DNA from: Spirochaeta sp.
GTDB taxonomy: Bacteria; Spirochaetota; Spirochaetia; DSM-27196; Alkalispirochaetaceae
Length of the DNA stretch: 32,762 nt
Direction of reading: 5' to 3'
Assembly (NCBI GenBank): GCA_007130865.1
Contig: SLRR01000230.1
Span: forward strand, 1-32,762
Below are positions 14,008-21,381 of this stretch, piece by piece. Position 1 is the stretch's first letter; every line of letters starts with the position of its first letter. The position numbers and the translations under genes were made by a program. The notes beneath the pieces are model-generated. The model was not told the DNA's origin. It did not search any database and was given only the letters and a program-made list of their open reading frames with translations.

Positions 14008-16173
14008 TTATTCCTCCTCTTCCTGGAGCATGCGCAGCATCTCCCGGGGACTCGCGGGAATCGAGTCGAGATAGAGACCGCTCGCCTGGGAGAGGGCGCT
14101 GATAAGCGCCGCCGGAACGGTCAGAAAAGGCAGCTCTCCCACTCCAACGGGGGCGTCTTTCTTGCCTGCCGGTAAAAAAACGACCTTGATCTTTGGCGGT
14201 GCTCCGAGAAAACCGGGATTATAGTGACGCTGGACCAGGGGATCCGCCATGAGATCGCGCTCGCGCGTGGTTTCCCGGGTCATGCGGTCTACCGTTTCGT
14301 GCAAGGTCCAGCTTAGAGCCTGGTAGATACCTCGCCGGACCTCCGCCTCCGCGGCGTGGCGATCCAGGATCCGTCCGGCGTACATCACGAGCGTCACGGA
14401 CCGTACGTCGATCGCCATCGTAGCGGGAATAATCGTTGCTTCCACGGCGGCGGACCCGAGGGATCGCTGTGCATCGGCGGGGTTCCTGGTGGCTTTGGTG
14501 GTGCGCACGCTTCGCCGGACCTGGATCGGAAGCGGCTCCCGGAAGCGCTGCTTCTGGATCGCCTCACAGGCGGAAAGGATGGCACGGGGGATCACCGAGC
14601 TTCCACGGGAGAAAAGACGCGGTCCCGAGTCGTAGACCTCATTGCGGCTGGAAGTATCCAGACTCACGTCGTTCACGGAGATCTGAAGCCCCTCGGCGAC
14701 GATCGAGCGCCAGGCCTGGCGCAGCCGTGGGGTAGGGGTGGGAACCGAGCAGTACAGGCGCGCGATTCCGTCCTGTCCGAGCTGCACCGACACATAGCCC
14801 TGTTCCTTTTCCGCGGAGAGGCCGCACAACTGTTCGCCGAACGCGCATCCGATACCCTTGAGCGCAGTGGTGTTCCGGGGAAGCTGCAACCGGCGTTTCC
14901 GTACGAGTTCGTTTGCGGAGAACCTCCGATGGAATCCCGCCAGGTCCGCCAGGGCCTTTGCCAGATCAGGGAGAACCGGCCATTCCTTGCGGAAATGACG
15001 AATCCGCCAGAGGATCGGATCCTCCTCGGCGATACCCGCCAGACGGTTGTAGTGCACCTCCCGGGCGAACGTCAACTGCGCGGTACCGACGCCCTCGAAT
15101 GCGCCCATAGGTGTCGCCACGGTGCGCAGTGCCCGGGCGGAAAACTGCAGGTTTGTCGTCCGGTAGATCCCCTCGGCGGCAGCGCGCAGGCGTTGACGCG
15201 TCTCCGCCACCAGCGTGGGGTACGCACCGTGGTCGAGGCGGACATCCACGGCATTCCCCAGGATTGAGCCGTCCCGGTCAAGGCGGGAAACAAACTTGAC
15301 CGACGCGGGGCTGCGTCCGCCGGTGAGCAGCATCTGATCGCTGCGCATCGCAAGGCGTACTACCGTGGCCGTGCGAATCGCACAGGACGCCACCAGGACA
15401 GCCAGCAGACTCGGGAAGTAGAGCGCACCGTCACGACCGCCTTCGACCGGAATAATCCGGAGATCCACCCGTTTCGGGTCGATATCCAGCGCGGCTGCTA
15501 CGGACCTCCGTACGTGCCCGGGCCACTGCGTAGGGATCCTGAGCGTGAGCTTGCTCGATTCCGGCTGTGCGTCAACCCAGAGCGGCGCGTCCAGCCGGTG
15601 GAGCTGGACCTCGGTTCTATACAACCCTTCCACCAGGTGCGCTTCCTCCGCATCAAGAGCGTCCGAGGTATCTGTTGCTTCGGGCGTTTCCTGCGTGTCG
15701 GGTGGGGCCGGCGCGTCGGGAGAGTGAGGTGCTTCCGTCGCGGCGGGTGCGGCCGGTGTGACGGGTAGATCCGGCGCGGCGGCCGTTTCCGGAGAACTCG
15801 CCGTGCCCGCGGCACCGGTTGTGAATCCCTCATCGGTCCAGGCGAGCCTGCTCTCGGTCGAAAGGGAGATATCCTGTTCCTGTTCCACCAGCTGAACCGC
15901 CTGGTCCACGACGGGCCAGTCGGGGCCGATCATCACACCGATCACCTGCCCCGCGTATGTTGCCGAGGAAGGCATCACGGGGATTTCCTCAAAAGGCGGC
16001 TCCAGGTGTACCCCCGGTGCCAGCGGTTCCTCTATGCCGGAGTGCCCATGCAGGAGTTTACACCCCCGGGGGAGTTCCCGCGAGGATTGTTCCGGAGGTA
16101 CCAGGCGGTTCCCGGCACGCGTCGCCGTCACCAGGCGGGCGCAAAGGATCGTATCCTTGACCGAAACGGACAT
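14008..16173 (-). CDS. Degenerate molybdopterin subunit, xanthine dehydrogenase family
   Basis: A 721-residue homologue of the large subunit of molybdenum hydroxylases. The N-terminal hammerhead-like domain (SSATYAGQVIGVMIGP) is followed by an Ala/Pro/Thr/Glu-rich low-complexity insert (about residues 118-175), then two Moco-binding-like domains. Cofactor motifs are eroded. The family GGGFGxK loop reads EGGRDGALY, GAFRGFG reads GAFEGVG, and the GQG motif is replaced near VPTPTPRLRQ. The C-terminal GVGE with the active-site Glu is kept (about residue 680, GVGELPF). ATG start overlapping the aminotransferase stop (TGATG) with GGGAGGGG upstream. Alternatively it is a divergent active enzyme of unknown substrate, or a retained scaffold. 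Confidence 0.78.
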   Translation of the reverse strand: MSVSVKDTILCARLVTATRAGNRLVPPEQSSRELPRGCKLLHGHSGIEEPLAPGVHLEPPFEEIPVMPSSATYAGQVIGVMIGPDWPVVDQAVQLVEQEQDISLSTESRLAWTDEGFTTGAAGTASSPETAAAPDLPVTPAAPAATEAPHSPDAPAPPDTQETPEATDTSDALDAEEAHLVEGLYRTEVQLHRLDAPLWVDAQPESSKLTLRIPTQWPGHVRRSVAAALDIDPKRVDLRIIPVEGGRDGALYFPSLLAVLVASCAIRTATVVRLAMRSDQMLLTGGRSPASVKFVSRLDRDGSILGNAVDVRLDHGAYPTLVAETRQRLRAAAEGIYRTTNLQFSARALRTVATPMGAFEGVGTAQLTFAREVHYNRLAGIAEEDPILWRIRHFRKEWPVLPDLAKALADLAGFHRRFSANELVRKRRLQLPRNTTALKGIGCAFGEQLCGLSAEKEQGYVSVQLGQDGIARLYCSVPTPTPRLRQAWRSIVAEGLQISVNDVSLDTSSRNEVYDSGPRLFSRGSSVIPRAILSACEAIQKQRFREPLPIQVRRSVRTTKATRNPADAQRSLGSAAVEATIIPATMAIDVRSVTLVMYAGRILDRHAAEAEVRRGIYQALSWTLHETVDRMTRETTRERDLMADPLVQRHYNPGFLGAPPKIKVVFLPAGKKDAPVGVGELPFLTVPAALISALSQASGLYLDSIPASPREMLRMLQEEEE

Positions 16174-17339
16174 CAGGACCCCTCCCGCAGCGCCGACTCA
16201 AGGACTTCCGCGATCCGGTCCTGCTCGGAACGGGTCAACGCCGGAAACATGGGCAGGCTGATAACGCGGTCCGCGGTTTCAGCGGTTCGTGGAAGGTCTT
16301 TGTCCGTCACGCCGTAGCGGCCGGACCAGTAGGGCATGCGGTGGAGCGGGATGTAGTGGACGGAAGCTCCGATACCCGCCTGAGCGAGGCGACGGATAAC
16401 CCGGTCCCGATCGATCGACGGCGAGGTGCGAACGACGTACAGGTGCCAGGCGTGTTCGGTGCTGCCCCGGGGAAGCGTGATCAGTTCCCGTTCCTCGAGA
16501 GGGGTGAGGATTACCCGATAGTATTCTGCGGCATCCCGACGTCGCCGGAGAAAGGACTCGGCCCGTTTGAGCTGGACGCGGCCGATCGCCGCGGCGGTAT
16601 CGGGCATGTTGTACTTGAATCCCGGAGCCACGACCTGATAATACCATCCCCCGAGGTCGCTGCGGTAGCGATCCCAGGCATCCCTGTCGATGCCGTGGGT
16701 GCGCATAGTTCGGATGCGCCCGGCGAGAGCATCGTCACCGGTGCAGACCATGCCGCCTTCCCCGGTTGTGATCGTCTTGTTCGCGTAGAAACTGAAGACA
16801 CCCGCCGTACCGAGCGTCCCCGCGTATCCCGCGGAGGTGCGGCTGGGAAATGCGTGGGCCGCGTCCTCTATTATCGCCGCCCCGTGTTCGCGTGCGATCT
16901 CCCGGAACGGCTCTATCGCGCAAACCTCTCCGGCCAGGTGCACCGGAACGATCGCGGCCACCGGTCTACCCGCCTTACTCGCCGCGGCGGCGCGCCGCGC
17001 CGTATCCTCCGGATCGAGCAGGAGTCGGTCCGGTAAGATATCCGCAAAGACAACCTCCGCGCCCAGGTAGCGCACCACCTCCGCGGTAGCGGTAAACGTG
17101 AGGCTCGGGACGATCACCGCCGTGCCGGGAGATACACCGGTCGCTTCAAGCGAAAGGTGAAGACCCGCGGTGGCGCTGTTCACCGCCAGGGCGTGACGCA
17201 CACCGATAAACGATGCAAACTCCTTCTCAAAGGCGAGCGCCTCGGCACCGGTAGTAAGCCACCCGCTTCGCAGCACCGTCGCCACGGCTTCTATTTCTTC
17301 GTCGCCGATCGAGGGGCGCGCAAAGGGAATATCCTGCAA
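16173..17339 (-). CDS. DegT/DnrJ/EryC1 family sugar aminotransferase
   Basis: A PLP-dependent aminotransferase of about 388 residues that converts nucleotide-linked keto-sugars to amino-sugars. Seen: the start IPFARPSIGDEEIEAV, AVNSATAGLHLSL (PLP phosphate loop), VHLAGEVCAI, EDAAHAFPS, and FSFYANKTITTGEGGM with the internal-aldimine lysine. The C-terminal GIGASVHYIPLHRMPYW fits the sugar-aminotransferase family. The TTG at 17339 was chosen because AAAGGAG lies 8 nt upstream and the family N-terminus begins here. A TTG at 17375 that overlaps the previous stop (TTGA) is the alternative. The likely substrate is the 4-keto-6-deoxy UDP-sugar made by the preceding dehydratase, giving a 4-amino sugar for glycan or glycoprotein synthesis; this is inferred from pairing. 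Confidence 0.88.
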   Translation of the reverse strand: MQDIPFARPSIGDEEIEAVATVLRSGWLTTGAEALAFEKEFASFIGVRHALAVNSATAGLHLSLEATGVSPGTAVIVPSLTFTATAEVVRYLGAEVVFADILPDRLLLDPEDTARRAAAASKAGRPVAAIVPVHLAGEVCAIEPFREIAREHGAAIIEDAAHAFPSRTSAGYAGTLGTAGVFSFYANKTITTGEGGMVCTGDDALAGRIRTMRTHGIDRDAWDRYRSDLGGWYYQVVAPGFKYNMPDTAAAIGRVQLKRAESFLRRRRDAAEYYRVILTPLEERELITLPRGSTEHAWHLYVVRTSPSIDRDRVIRRLAQAGIGASVHYIPLHRMPYWSGRYGVTDKDLPRTAETADRVISLPMFPALTRSEQDRIAEVLESALREGS

Positions 17340-17371
17340 CGCCGGTTCTCCTTTCAAATCTCCCTGTCCCG

Positions 17372-18961
17372 TCAATACTCGGGTTCCTGCGGGTCACGCC
17401 GGAGGTCCGGGAAAAACTCCTGTAACAGCGAACGAAGTTTCCAGCGATTGCGGTAGTCCGTGGCGCGGGATCGGTCCAGGAAGCAAACCGGTTCGAGTCG
17501 ATCCAGGATCTCCCGGAGCTTCTGCCTGTCCAGACCCTGCCGCTCCACCCGCATGATACGTTCGTGAGGTGAGTCCCGGGGAACCTCATCGCAGTCAAAG
17601 AGCGATTCTTCCATCTTCTCTCCCGGCCGCAACCCGATTTCTCTAATCGAGATCTCCCGTCCCGGGGTGGGTCCGTAAAACTGGATAAGCTGTTCCGCCA
17701 GTTCGCGGATATTTACCGGTTCGCCCATATCCAGAACGTACAGTTCCCCGGAGTCTCCCACACCGCCCGCCTTAAGGACGAGCGAAACCGCTTCCGGAAT
17801 CGTCATAAAGAAACGTTTTGCTCCGGGATCGGTGATCGTCACAGGGCCGCCCGTCTCGATCTGGCGCCGGAAGAGGGGAAGAATGCTCCCGCGGGAACCC
17901 AGGACGTTGCCGAACCGCACCACCATCGGCGAGCAAACACCGTGGCCGGAGGTGTCTCCGTGTTCGTCACGTGACCCGTGACCGGAGGTGTCTCCGTGTT
18001 CGTCACGTGACCCGTGACCGGAGGTGTCTCCGTGTTCGTCGGCGGGCGCCGTGCCCCCGTTCATACCGCACAGAACAATCTCTTCCGCAAGACGTTTTGC
18101 TACACCGTATACACTTGTGGGTTTTACAGCCTTATCGGTGGAGACCAGCACGAGCCGGTCAACTCCGGCTTCGCGGGCGGCTTCCACGAGATTGCGTGTT
18201 CCAAAGACGTTGTTCTGGATCGCCGCCACGGGATTGGCCTCCATCATAGGCACGTGCTTGTACGCAGCGGTATGAAAGATAACGTCCGCGTGAAGGCGCG
18301 TCAGGAGAAACTGCACGTATTCGCGGTCGGTGAGTTCTCCGATAATCGGAACGATACTCGTGCTCTCGCCGACGCCTTCCTCCTGGAGCAGGCGCAGTTC
18401 CGCGTCGATCTCGTAGATGCTGTTTTCGCCGTGTCCCAGCAGGTAAAGTCGTTCCGCTCCGCCGAACAGCAGCTGCCGGGCGAGTTCGCTGCCGATACTG
18501 CCGCCGGCACCGGTTATGAGGACGCGGCGCCCCCGGAGGTACGAGAGCGCCTCCCGGAGGTTGATGTTGACCGGCGTACGCCCGAGCAGGTCCTGAGGAT
18601 CGATCTCCCGAGTAAGGATAACGTGTGCCTCGTCGCCTGTGATCTGTGAAACCGTAGGCAGGATACGGATCCTGCTGAAGCTCGCCTGCCGCAGCGTCTC
18701 GTAAAGCGTCCGCAGGGACTCCCTGGTCGCGCTGGGAATCGCGATGAGCGCCTCGTCGGCGGGGGTCTTCTCCACGAGCGAGACCACCTGTTCGATCGGA
18801 CCGAGAACGGGGATACCGTCCAGGCGCTGGCCGATCTTGGCGGGATCGTCGTCGAGAAACGCCACGACACGACCGAGGACGCCTTTCTCGGAAATCTCCC
18901 GAGCCACGGCGCGTCCGGCAAAACCAGCACCGATCACGTAGATCCGCGCAGCGCCGCTCAC
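17372..18961 (-). CDS. CapD/WbpM-like nucleotide-sugar 4,6-dehydratase
   Basis: A 529-residue protein with two Rossmann units: a CoA-binding-like domain (residues 5-120, YVIGAGFAGRAVA) and an extended-SDR catalytic domain with GAGGSIG at 151-157, AAYKHVPMME, STDKAVKPTSVYGVAKR (275-290) and VVRFGNVLGSRGS. The family makes UDP-4-keto-6-deoxy sugars. Two oddities: the usual N-terminal transmembrane helices are absent, so it should be soluble, and the active-site position that is Met in long WbpM/PglF enzymes is Tyr here (SVYGVAK), as in short FlaA1/PseB enzymes. Residues 308-341 are a tandem repeat of DEHGDTSGHGSR inserted just before the VVRFGN strand. The GTG start overlaps the nusG-like stop (GTGA). 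Confidence 0.9.
   Translation of the reverse strand: MSGAARIYVIGAGFAGRAVAREISEKGVLGRVVAFLDDDPAKIGQRLDGIPVLGPIEQVVSLVEKTPADEALIAIPSATRESLRTLYETLRQASFSRIRILPTVSQITGDEAHVILTREIDPQDLLGRTPVNINLREALSYLRGRRVLITGAGGSIGSELARQLLFGGAERLYLLGHGENSIYEIDAELRLLQEEGVGESTSIVPIIGELTDREYVQFLLTRLHADVIFHTAAYKHVPMMEANPVAAIQNNVFGTRNLVEAAREAGVDRLVLVSTDKAVKPTSVYGVAKRLAEEIVLCGMNGGTAPADEHGDTSGHGSRDEHGDTSGHGSRDEHGDTSGHGVCSPMVVRFGNVLGSRGSILPLFRRQIETGGPVTITDPGAKRFFMTIPEAVSLVLKAGGVGDSGELYVLDMGEPVNIRELAEQLIQFYGPTPGREISIREIGLRPGEKMEESLFDCDEVPRDSPHERIMRVERQGLDRQKLREILDRLEPVCFLDRSRATDYRNRWKLRSLLQEFFPDLRRDPQEPEY
17940..18040. repeat. In-frame 36-bp tandem repeat, 2.8 copies
   Basis: Copies begin at 17946, 17982 and 18018; the third stops after 23 bp. 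The copies are base-for-base identical, so the array is recent or kept homogeneous. Each unit encodes 12 residues (DEHGDTSGHGSR) in the dehydratase gene, so copy-number change keeps the frame. It is not a CRISPR array: there are no spacers. Confidence 0.9.
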
Positions 18962-19557
18962 GACACCTCCGATCGAGCCGGCGCGGCGCTGTCCGACGAA
19001 TCGGCCTTACGATTGTCCGGCTCCAGCGTCTCAAACCCGAGATCGATGAGAAAGGAGTCCTCGTAGAGGTCCAGCCGAACCTTTGCGCGCCCCTTCCGGC
19101 GATCCACCTTCACGATTCGGCCTTCCATACCCGACAGGGGTCCCTCCTTCACCACAATTCGATTGTTCACGTCAAACGTCACACGGGATTGCTCCACCAC
19201 CTCGCCAAAGGAAAGAAAGTGTTGCACCAGTTGAAGACCCTCCGCCCCGAGCGGCTCGATATTCTGGTTGTCCGGTAGAAACCGGACGAACCCCGAGCAA
19301 CGCCGAAGATCCCGAAACACCTCGGGAGTAATCTCCTCGGTCTGGATAAAAAGATAACCCGGAAACAGCGGTGCCAGGGTCTTTTCCCGCTTCCCTTTCC
19401 GGCGGATCGTTAGTTTCCTCCGGGGCCACCAGAATCGGCAGGACTCACCGTCGATACCGCGAAGCAGCAGAGCTTGTTCCGCCCGCCGGATAAAACGCTG
19501 TTCCTCCCCGGTCATCACCTGAATCACAAAAAACGTAGCCGCTTTCACAGTGAGCAT
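18958..19557 (-). CDS. Specialised NusG paralogue (RfaH/UpxY/LoaP type)
   Basis: A 199-residue transcription elongation factor homologue. The NGN domain begins FFVIQVMTGEEQRFIRRAEQ and contains LFPGYLFIQTEE. The KOW domain is in the C-terminal half (RIVVKEGPLSGMEGRIVKVD), followed by a short polar tail. Because it heads a surface-sugar operon rather than sitting beside secE/rplK, it is most likely an operon-specific processive antiterminator and not housekeeping NusG. The ATG at 19557 has no Shine-Dalgarno sequence; a GTG at 19548 also fits the family start, and an in-frame TTG at 19587 is possible. A weak TTGCGA-17-TACTTT pair lies immediately upstream. The stop overlaps the dehydratase start. 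Confidence 0.85.
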   Translation of the reverse strand: MLTVKAATFFVIQVMTGEEQRFIRRAEQALLLRGIDGESCRFWWPRRKLTIRRKGKREKTLAPLFPGYLFIQTEEITPEVFRDLRRCSGFVRFLPDNQNIEPLGAEGLQLVQHFLSFGEVVEQSRVTFDVNNRIVVKEGPLSGMEGRIVKVDRRKGRAKVRLDLYEDSFLIDLGFETLEPDNRKADSSDSAAPARSEVS

Positions 19558-19589
19558 CAAAGTACCACGCACGCCCCGCCCTCGCAAGC

Positions 19590-19611
19590 TACCTCAGGGG
19601 CAGAGCAGGAG
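19590..19611 (+). repeat. Direct repeat, copy A
   Basis: TACCT, two bases, then GGGGCAGAGCAGGAG. The last three bases are also the first three of the hairpin arm at 19609. Copy B at 19702-19722 matches except for the two bases after TACCT. The shared core is 15 bp. Confidence 0.7.
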
Positions 19612-19655
19612 TTCTCAATGTGGGATTTCGTTCCGACACCCCACATTGAGAACTC
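19609..19655. repeat. 16-bp perfect inverted repeat (hairpin)
   Basis: GAGTTCTCAATGTGGG at 19609-19624 and its exact complement at 19640-19655 enclose a 15-nt loop. In a minus-strand transcript the stem would stand about 52-98 nt before the ATG of the NusG paralogue. No T-run follows on either strand, so it is not a simple intrinsic terminator. It may be an antitermination signal for the NusG paralogue, the end of a small REP-like or MITE-like element, or a protein-binding palindrome. Confidence 0.75.
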
Positions 19656-19701
19656 GCCGAAAACGTCTTGATATTGCTTCTTTCCTACGTTGTGGTGGCA
19701 A

Positions 19702-19722
19702 TACCTGGGGGCAGAGCAGGAG
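19702..19722 (+). repeat. Direct repeat, copy B
   Basis: TACCT, one G, then GGGGCAGAGCAGGAG, the second copy of the sequence at 19590-19611. Here the repeat is not followed by the hairpin arm, so it looks like a truncated or solo copy of the same element. Confidence 0.7.
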
Positions 19723-19778
19723 CCGGTGCATTAGAATCAGATGAGTGAGCACGAGGCTTGACGGGCTTGCCAGGTCGC

Positions 19779-19892
19779 GGTAAGCCGGCGCGGGTCCGGT
19801 AAGCCGGGGCGGGTCCGGTAAGCCGGGGCGGGTCCGGTAAGCCGGCGCGGGTCCGGTAAGCCGGGGCGGGTTCGGTAAGCCGGCCCAGGTCC
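19779..19892. repeat. Six-copy 19-bp tandem array
   Basis: The unit GGTAAGCCGGSGCGGGTCC occurs six times in a row. Copies differ mainly at one G/C position; the last copy is more divergent. The unit is not a multiple of three, which argues against coding. The core GTAAGCCGG contains a GCCGG/CCGGC half-palindrome. The array could serve as protein-binding sites or simply be a minisatellite. Confidence 0.9.
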
Positions 19893-19966
19893 GGTCCGTT
19901 TCCCGGAAGGATCTCTTGCTCTAAAGAGCGCCCCCGGTTCGTGCCGATGATAAATGCAGAGGTGCT

Positions 19967-21376
19967 ATGGTGATGCGAACCCGACGGAAAACTATTCTCA
20001 CGATTACCGTACTGGCTCTCTGTGCGACGATACCCGTAGCGGCCCAGAACGCGTGGTCGGGATCGGCAGTGGTGGGACGTTACGGCGAGTTTCCACCGGG
20101 TGGTCTGTACGCAGCTTCCAACGCCTTTCCTCTGAACTCCATGGTGGACGTAACCAACGATGCCACGGGCGACACATCCCGCGTGATCGTTGTTCGACGA
20201 ATCGAGGACCCGGGGATATTCATGCTGCTCTCCGAAGAAGCGGGGGAAGCACTGCGAATAGGACGGGGAAGCCGTGCCTCCGTTAGCGCACAGCCCGTAA
20301 GGATGCCGGGACTTACCGAAGTCGGGCCGGGGCAGGATCTGCCGTTTCACCCGGATCCAGATGTAAACCCCGCTGCAGGGTTGGGGGATCCCAACCTGGA
20401 CATCCTCATGCCGTCCGCGGTCGCCGTTACGCCAGAACCAGAACCGGAGCCCGCGCCCGAGCCGGATGCGGTCGCCCTGGACGAACCGATGGCGGAACGC
20501 GAACCGGTTCCTGAGCCGCGGGTGCTGGAGATTATTCCTCCCGAGCCGGTGGTGGACCCGCCGGAACCGCCCGTATTGGAGCCGCCCGTACCACGCCCAA
20601 CTCCACCGGTCACGCCGGCGCCGGCTCTTACCCTGGTTCTCCCGTCGGACCCCAACGGCGAAGAACCTCGCCTTGTGCGTCCGGAAGTCGTTGAGCCTTT
20701 GACCGATCCCCTGGCGGAGCGGATTGCCGAGATGGAAGCAACCTTCGCCGGCGAACGTGTCAGTGCGGCGCCCCTGGGTATCGAGGCAGAAAACGGAATC
20801 GTTCCCGTCCCGGCCCCGACGGAGCCAACTCCCGAGCTTCCTCTGCCGCCGGCGGTGGCGCTGGAAGCGGAGATCGTCCCCTTGCCACCGGCAGCACCTG
20901 AGCCGTCGCCGCTGGACGTGGACCTTCCCATGGTCGCTGTTCTGACGCCGGAAGCCCCGAAACCCGAACCGCCGAGACCCCCGGAGCGCATCCCGGAGGA
21001 TGCGGTGCTGGCGCTGGAGCCGGCGGAGTTCCGCGCCCCGGAAGCGCCCCCCGAGCCTGAACCCGAGCCGGCGCCTGAACCCGAGCCGGCCATCGCGGTG
21101 CCACGGGAACCGGCGCTGCCGATCGTCCCCTCCCTCGAGCGGGATGCGTACTACGTGCAGGCCGCGGCGTTTACCAGCGCGGAGAGCGTAGAGCGCGCGG
21201 TCAGTCGCCTGAACGGCGACGGCACGGGACTGCCGGTGGCTGTAACGGAGCAGGACAACGGAGACCGCCGGATATACCGCGTGTTCGTAGGTCCTCTAGC
21301 GGAGGACGAGCGGGGAACGGCTTTGTATGAGGTCCGCAACCAGGGCTTCCGCGACGCGTTCCTGCGACGCCCGTAG
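19967..21376 (+). CDS. Exported RlpA-like/SPOR-domain protein
   Basis: A 469-residue secreted protein. Residues 1-25 are a signal peptide (basic start, hydrophobic TILTITVLALCATIPVAA). Residues 28-105 resemble an RlpA-type double-psi beta-barrel (GLYAASNAFPLNSMVDVTN, then SEEAGEALRIGRGSRASVSA). A long Pro/Glu-rich linker with PEPEPEPAPEP stretches (about 115-390) would span the periplasm. The C-terminal 75 residues form a SPOR domain (YYVQAAAFTSAESVERAV ... YRVFVGPL), which binds denuded peptidoglycan at division sites. The RlpA motif with the catalytic Asp (NDRGPF in active enzymes) reads RRIEDPGIF, so lytic transglycosylase activity is doubtful. Start ATG with AGAGGTG upstream. It is a single gene ending at the 152-bp element. 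Confidence 0.85.
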   Translation: MVMRTRRKTILTITVLALCATIPVAAQNAWSGSAVVGRYGEFPPGGLYAASNAFPLNSMVDVTNDATGDTSRVIVVRRIEDPGIFMLLSEEAGEALRIGRGSRASVSAQPVRMPGLTEVGPGQDLPFHPDPDVNPAAGLGDPNLDILMPSAVAVTPEPEPEPAPEPDAVALDEPMAEREPVPEPRVLEIIPPEPVVDPPEPPVLEPPVPRPTPPVTPAPALTLVLPSDPNGEEPRLVRPEVVEPLTDPLAERIAEMEATFAGERVSAAPLGIEAENGIVPVPAPTEPTPELPLPPAVALEAEIVPLPPAAPEPSPLDVDLPMVAVLTPEAPKPEPPRPPERIPEDAVLALEPAEFRAPEAPPEPEPEPAPEPEPAIAVPREPALPIVPSLERDAYYVQAAAFTSAESVERAVSRLNGDGTGLPVAVTEQDNGDRRIYRVFVGPLAEDERGTALYEVRNQGFRDAFLRRP

Positions 21377-21381
21377 TGGTA

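Larger units (their letters stand above)
19558..19966. other. Repeat-rich divergent intergenic region
   Basis: These 409 bases between the minus-strand NusG-led operon and the plus-strand SPOR gene contain no credible gene. They hold a 16-bp perfect hairpin (19609-19655), two copies of an imperfect 20-bp direct repeat (19590-19611, 19702-19722) and a six-copy 19-bp tandem array (19779-19892). A 221-codon minus-strand frame crosses the array and runs into the SPOR gene; its repetitive peptide is a by-product of the array. Promoters for both directions must lie here, but no well-spaced consensus stands out. Confidence 0.7.

Noticed and set aside
17940..18040. CRISPR array
   Set aside because: The 36-bp units are directly adjacent without spacers, lie in frame within a gene, and no cas gene is near.
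19943..19955. Sigma-28 site before the SPOR gene
   Set aside because: GCCGATGATAA has an insertion relative to GCCGATAA, and the upstream TAAA is 17 nt away instead of 15.
19685..20350. 221-codon minus-strand frame in the repeat region
   Set aside because: Its Thr/Arg/Pro-rich repetitive tail comes from the 19-bp array read in successive frames, and the rest is antisense to the signal peptide and barrel of the SPOR protein.
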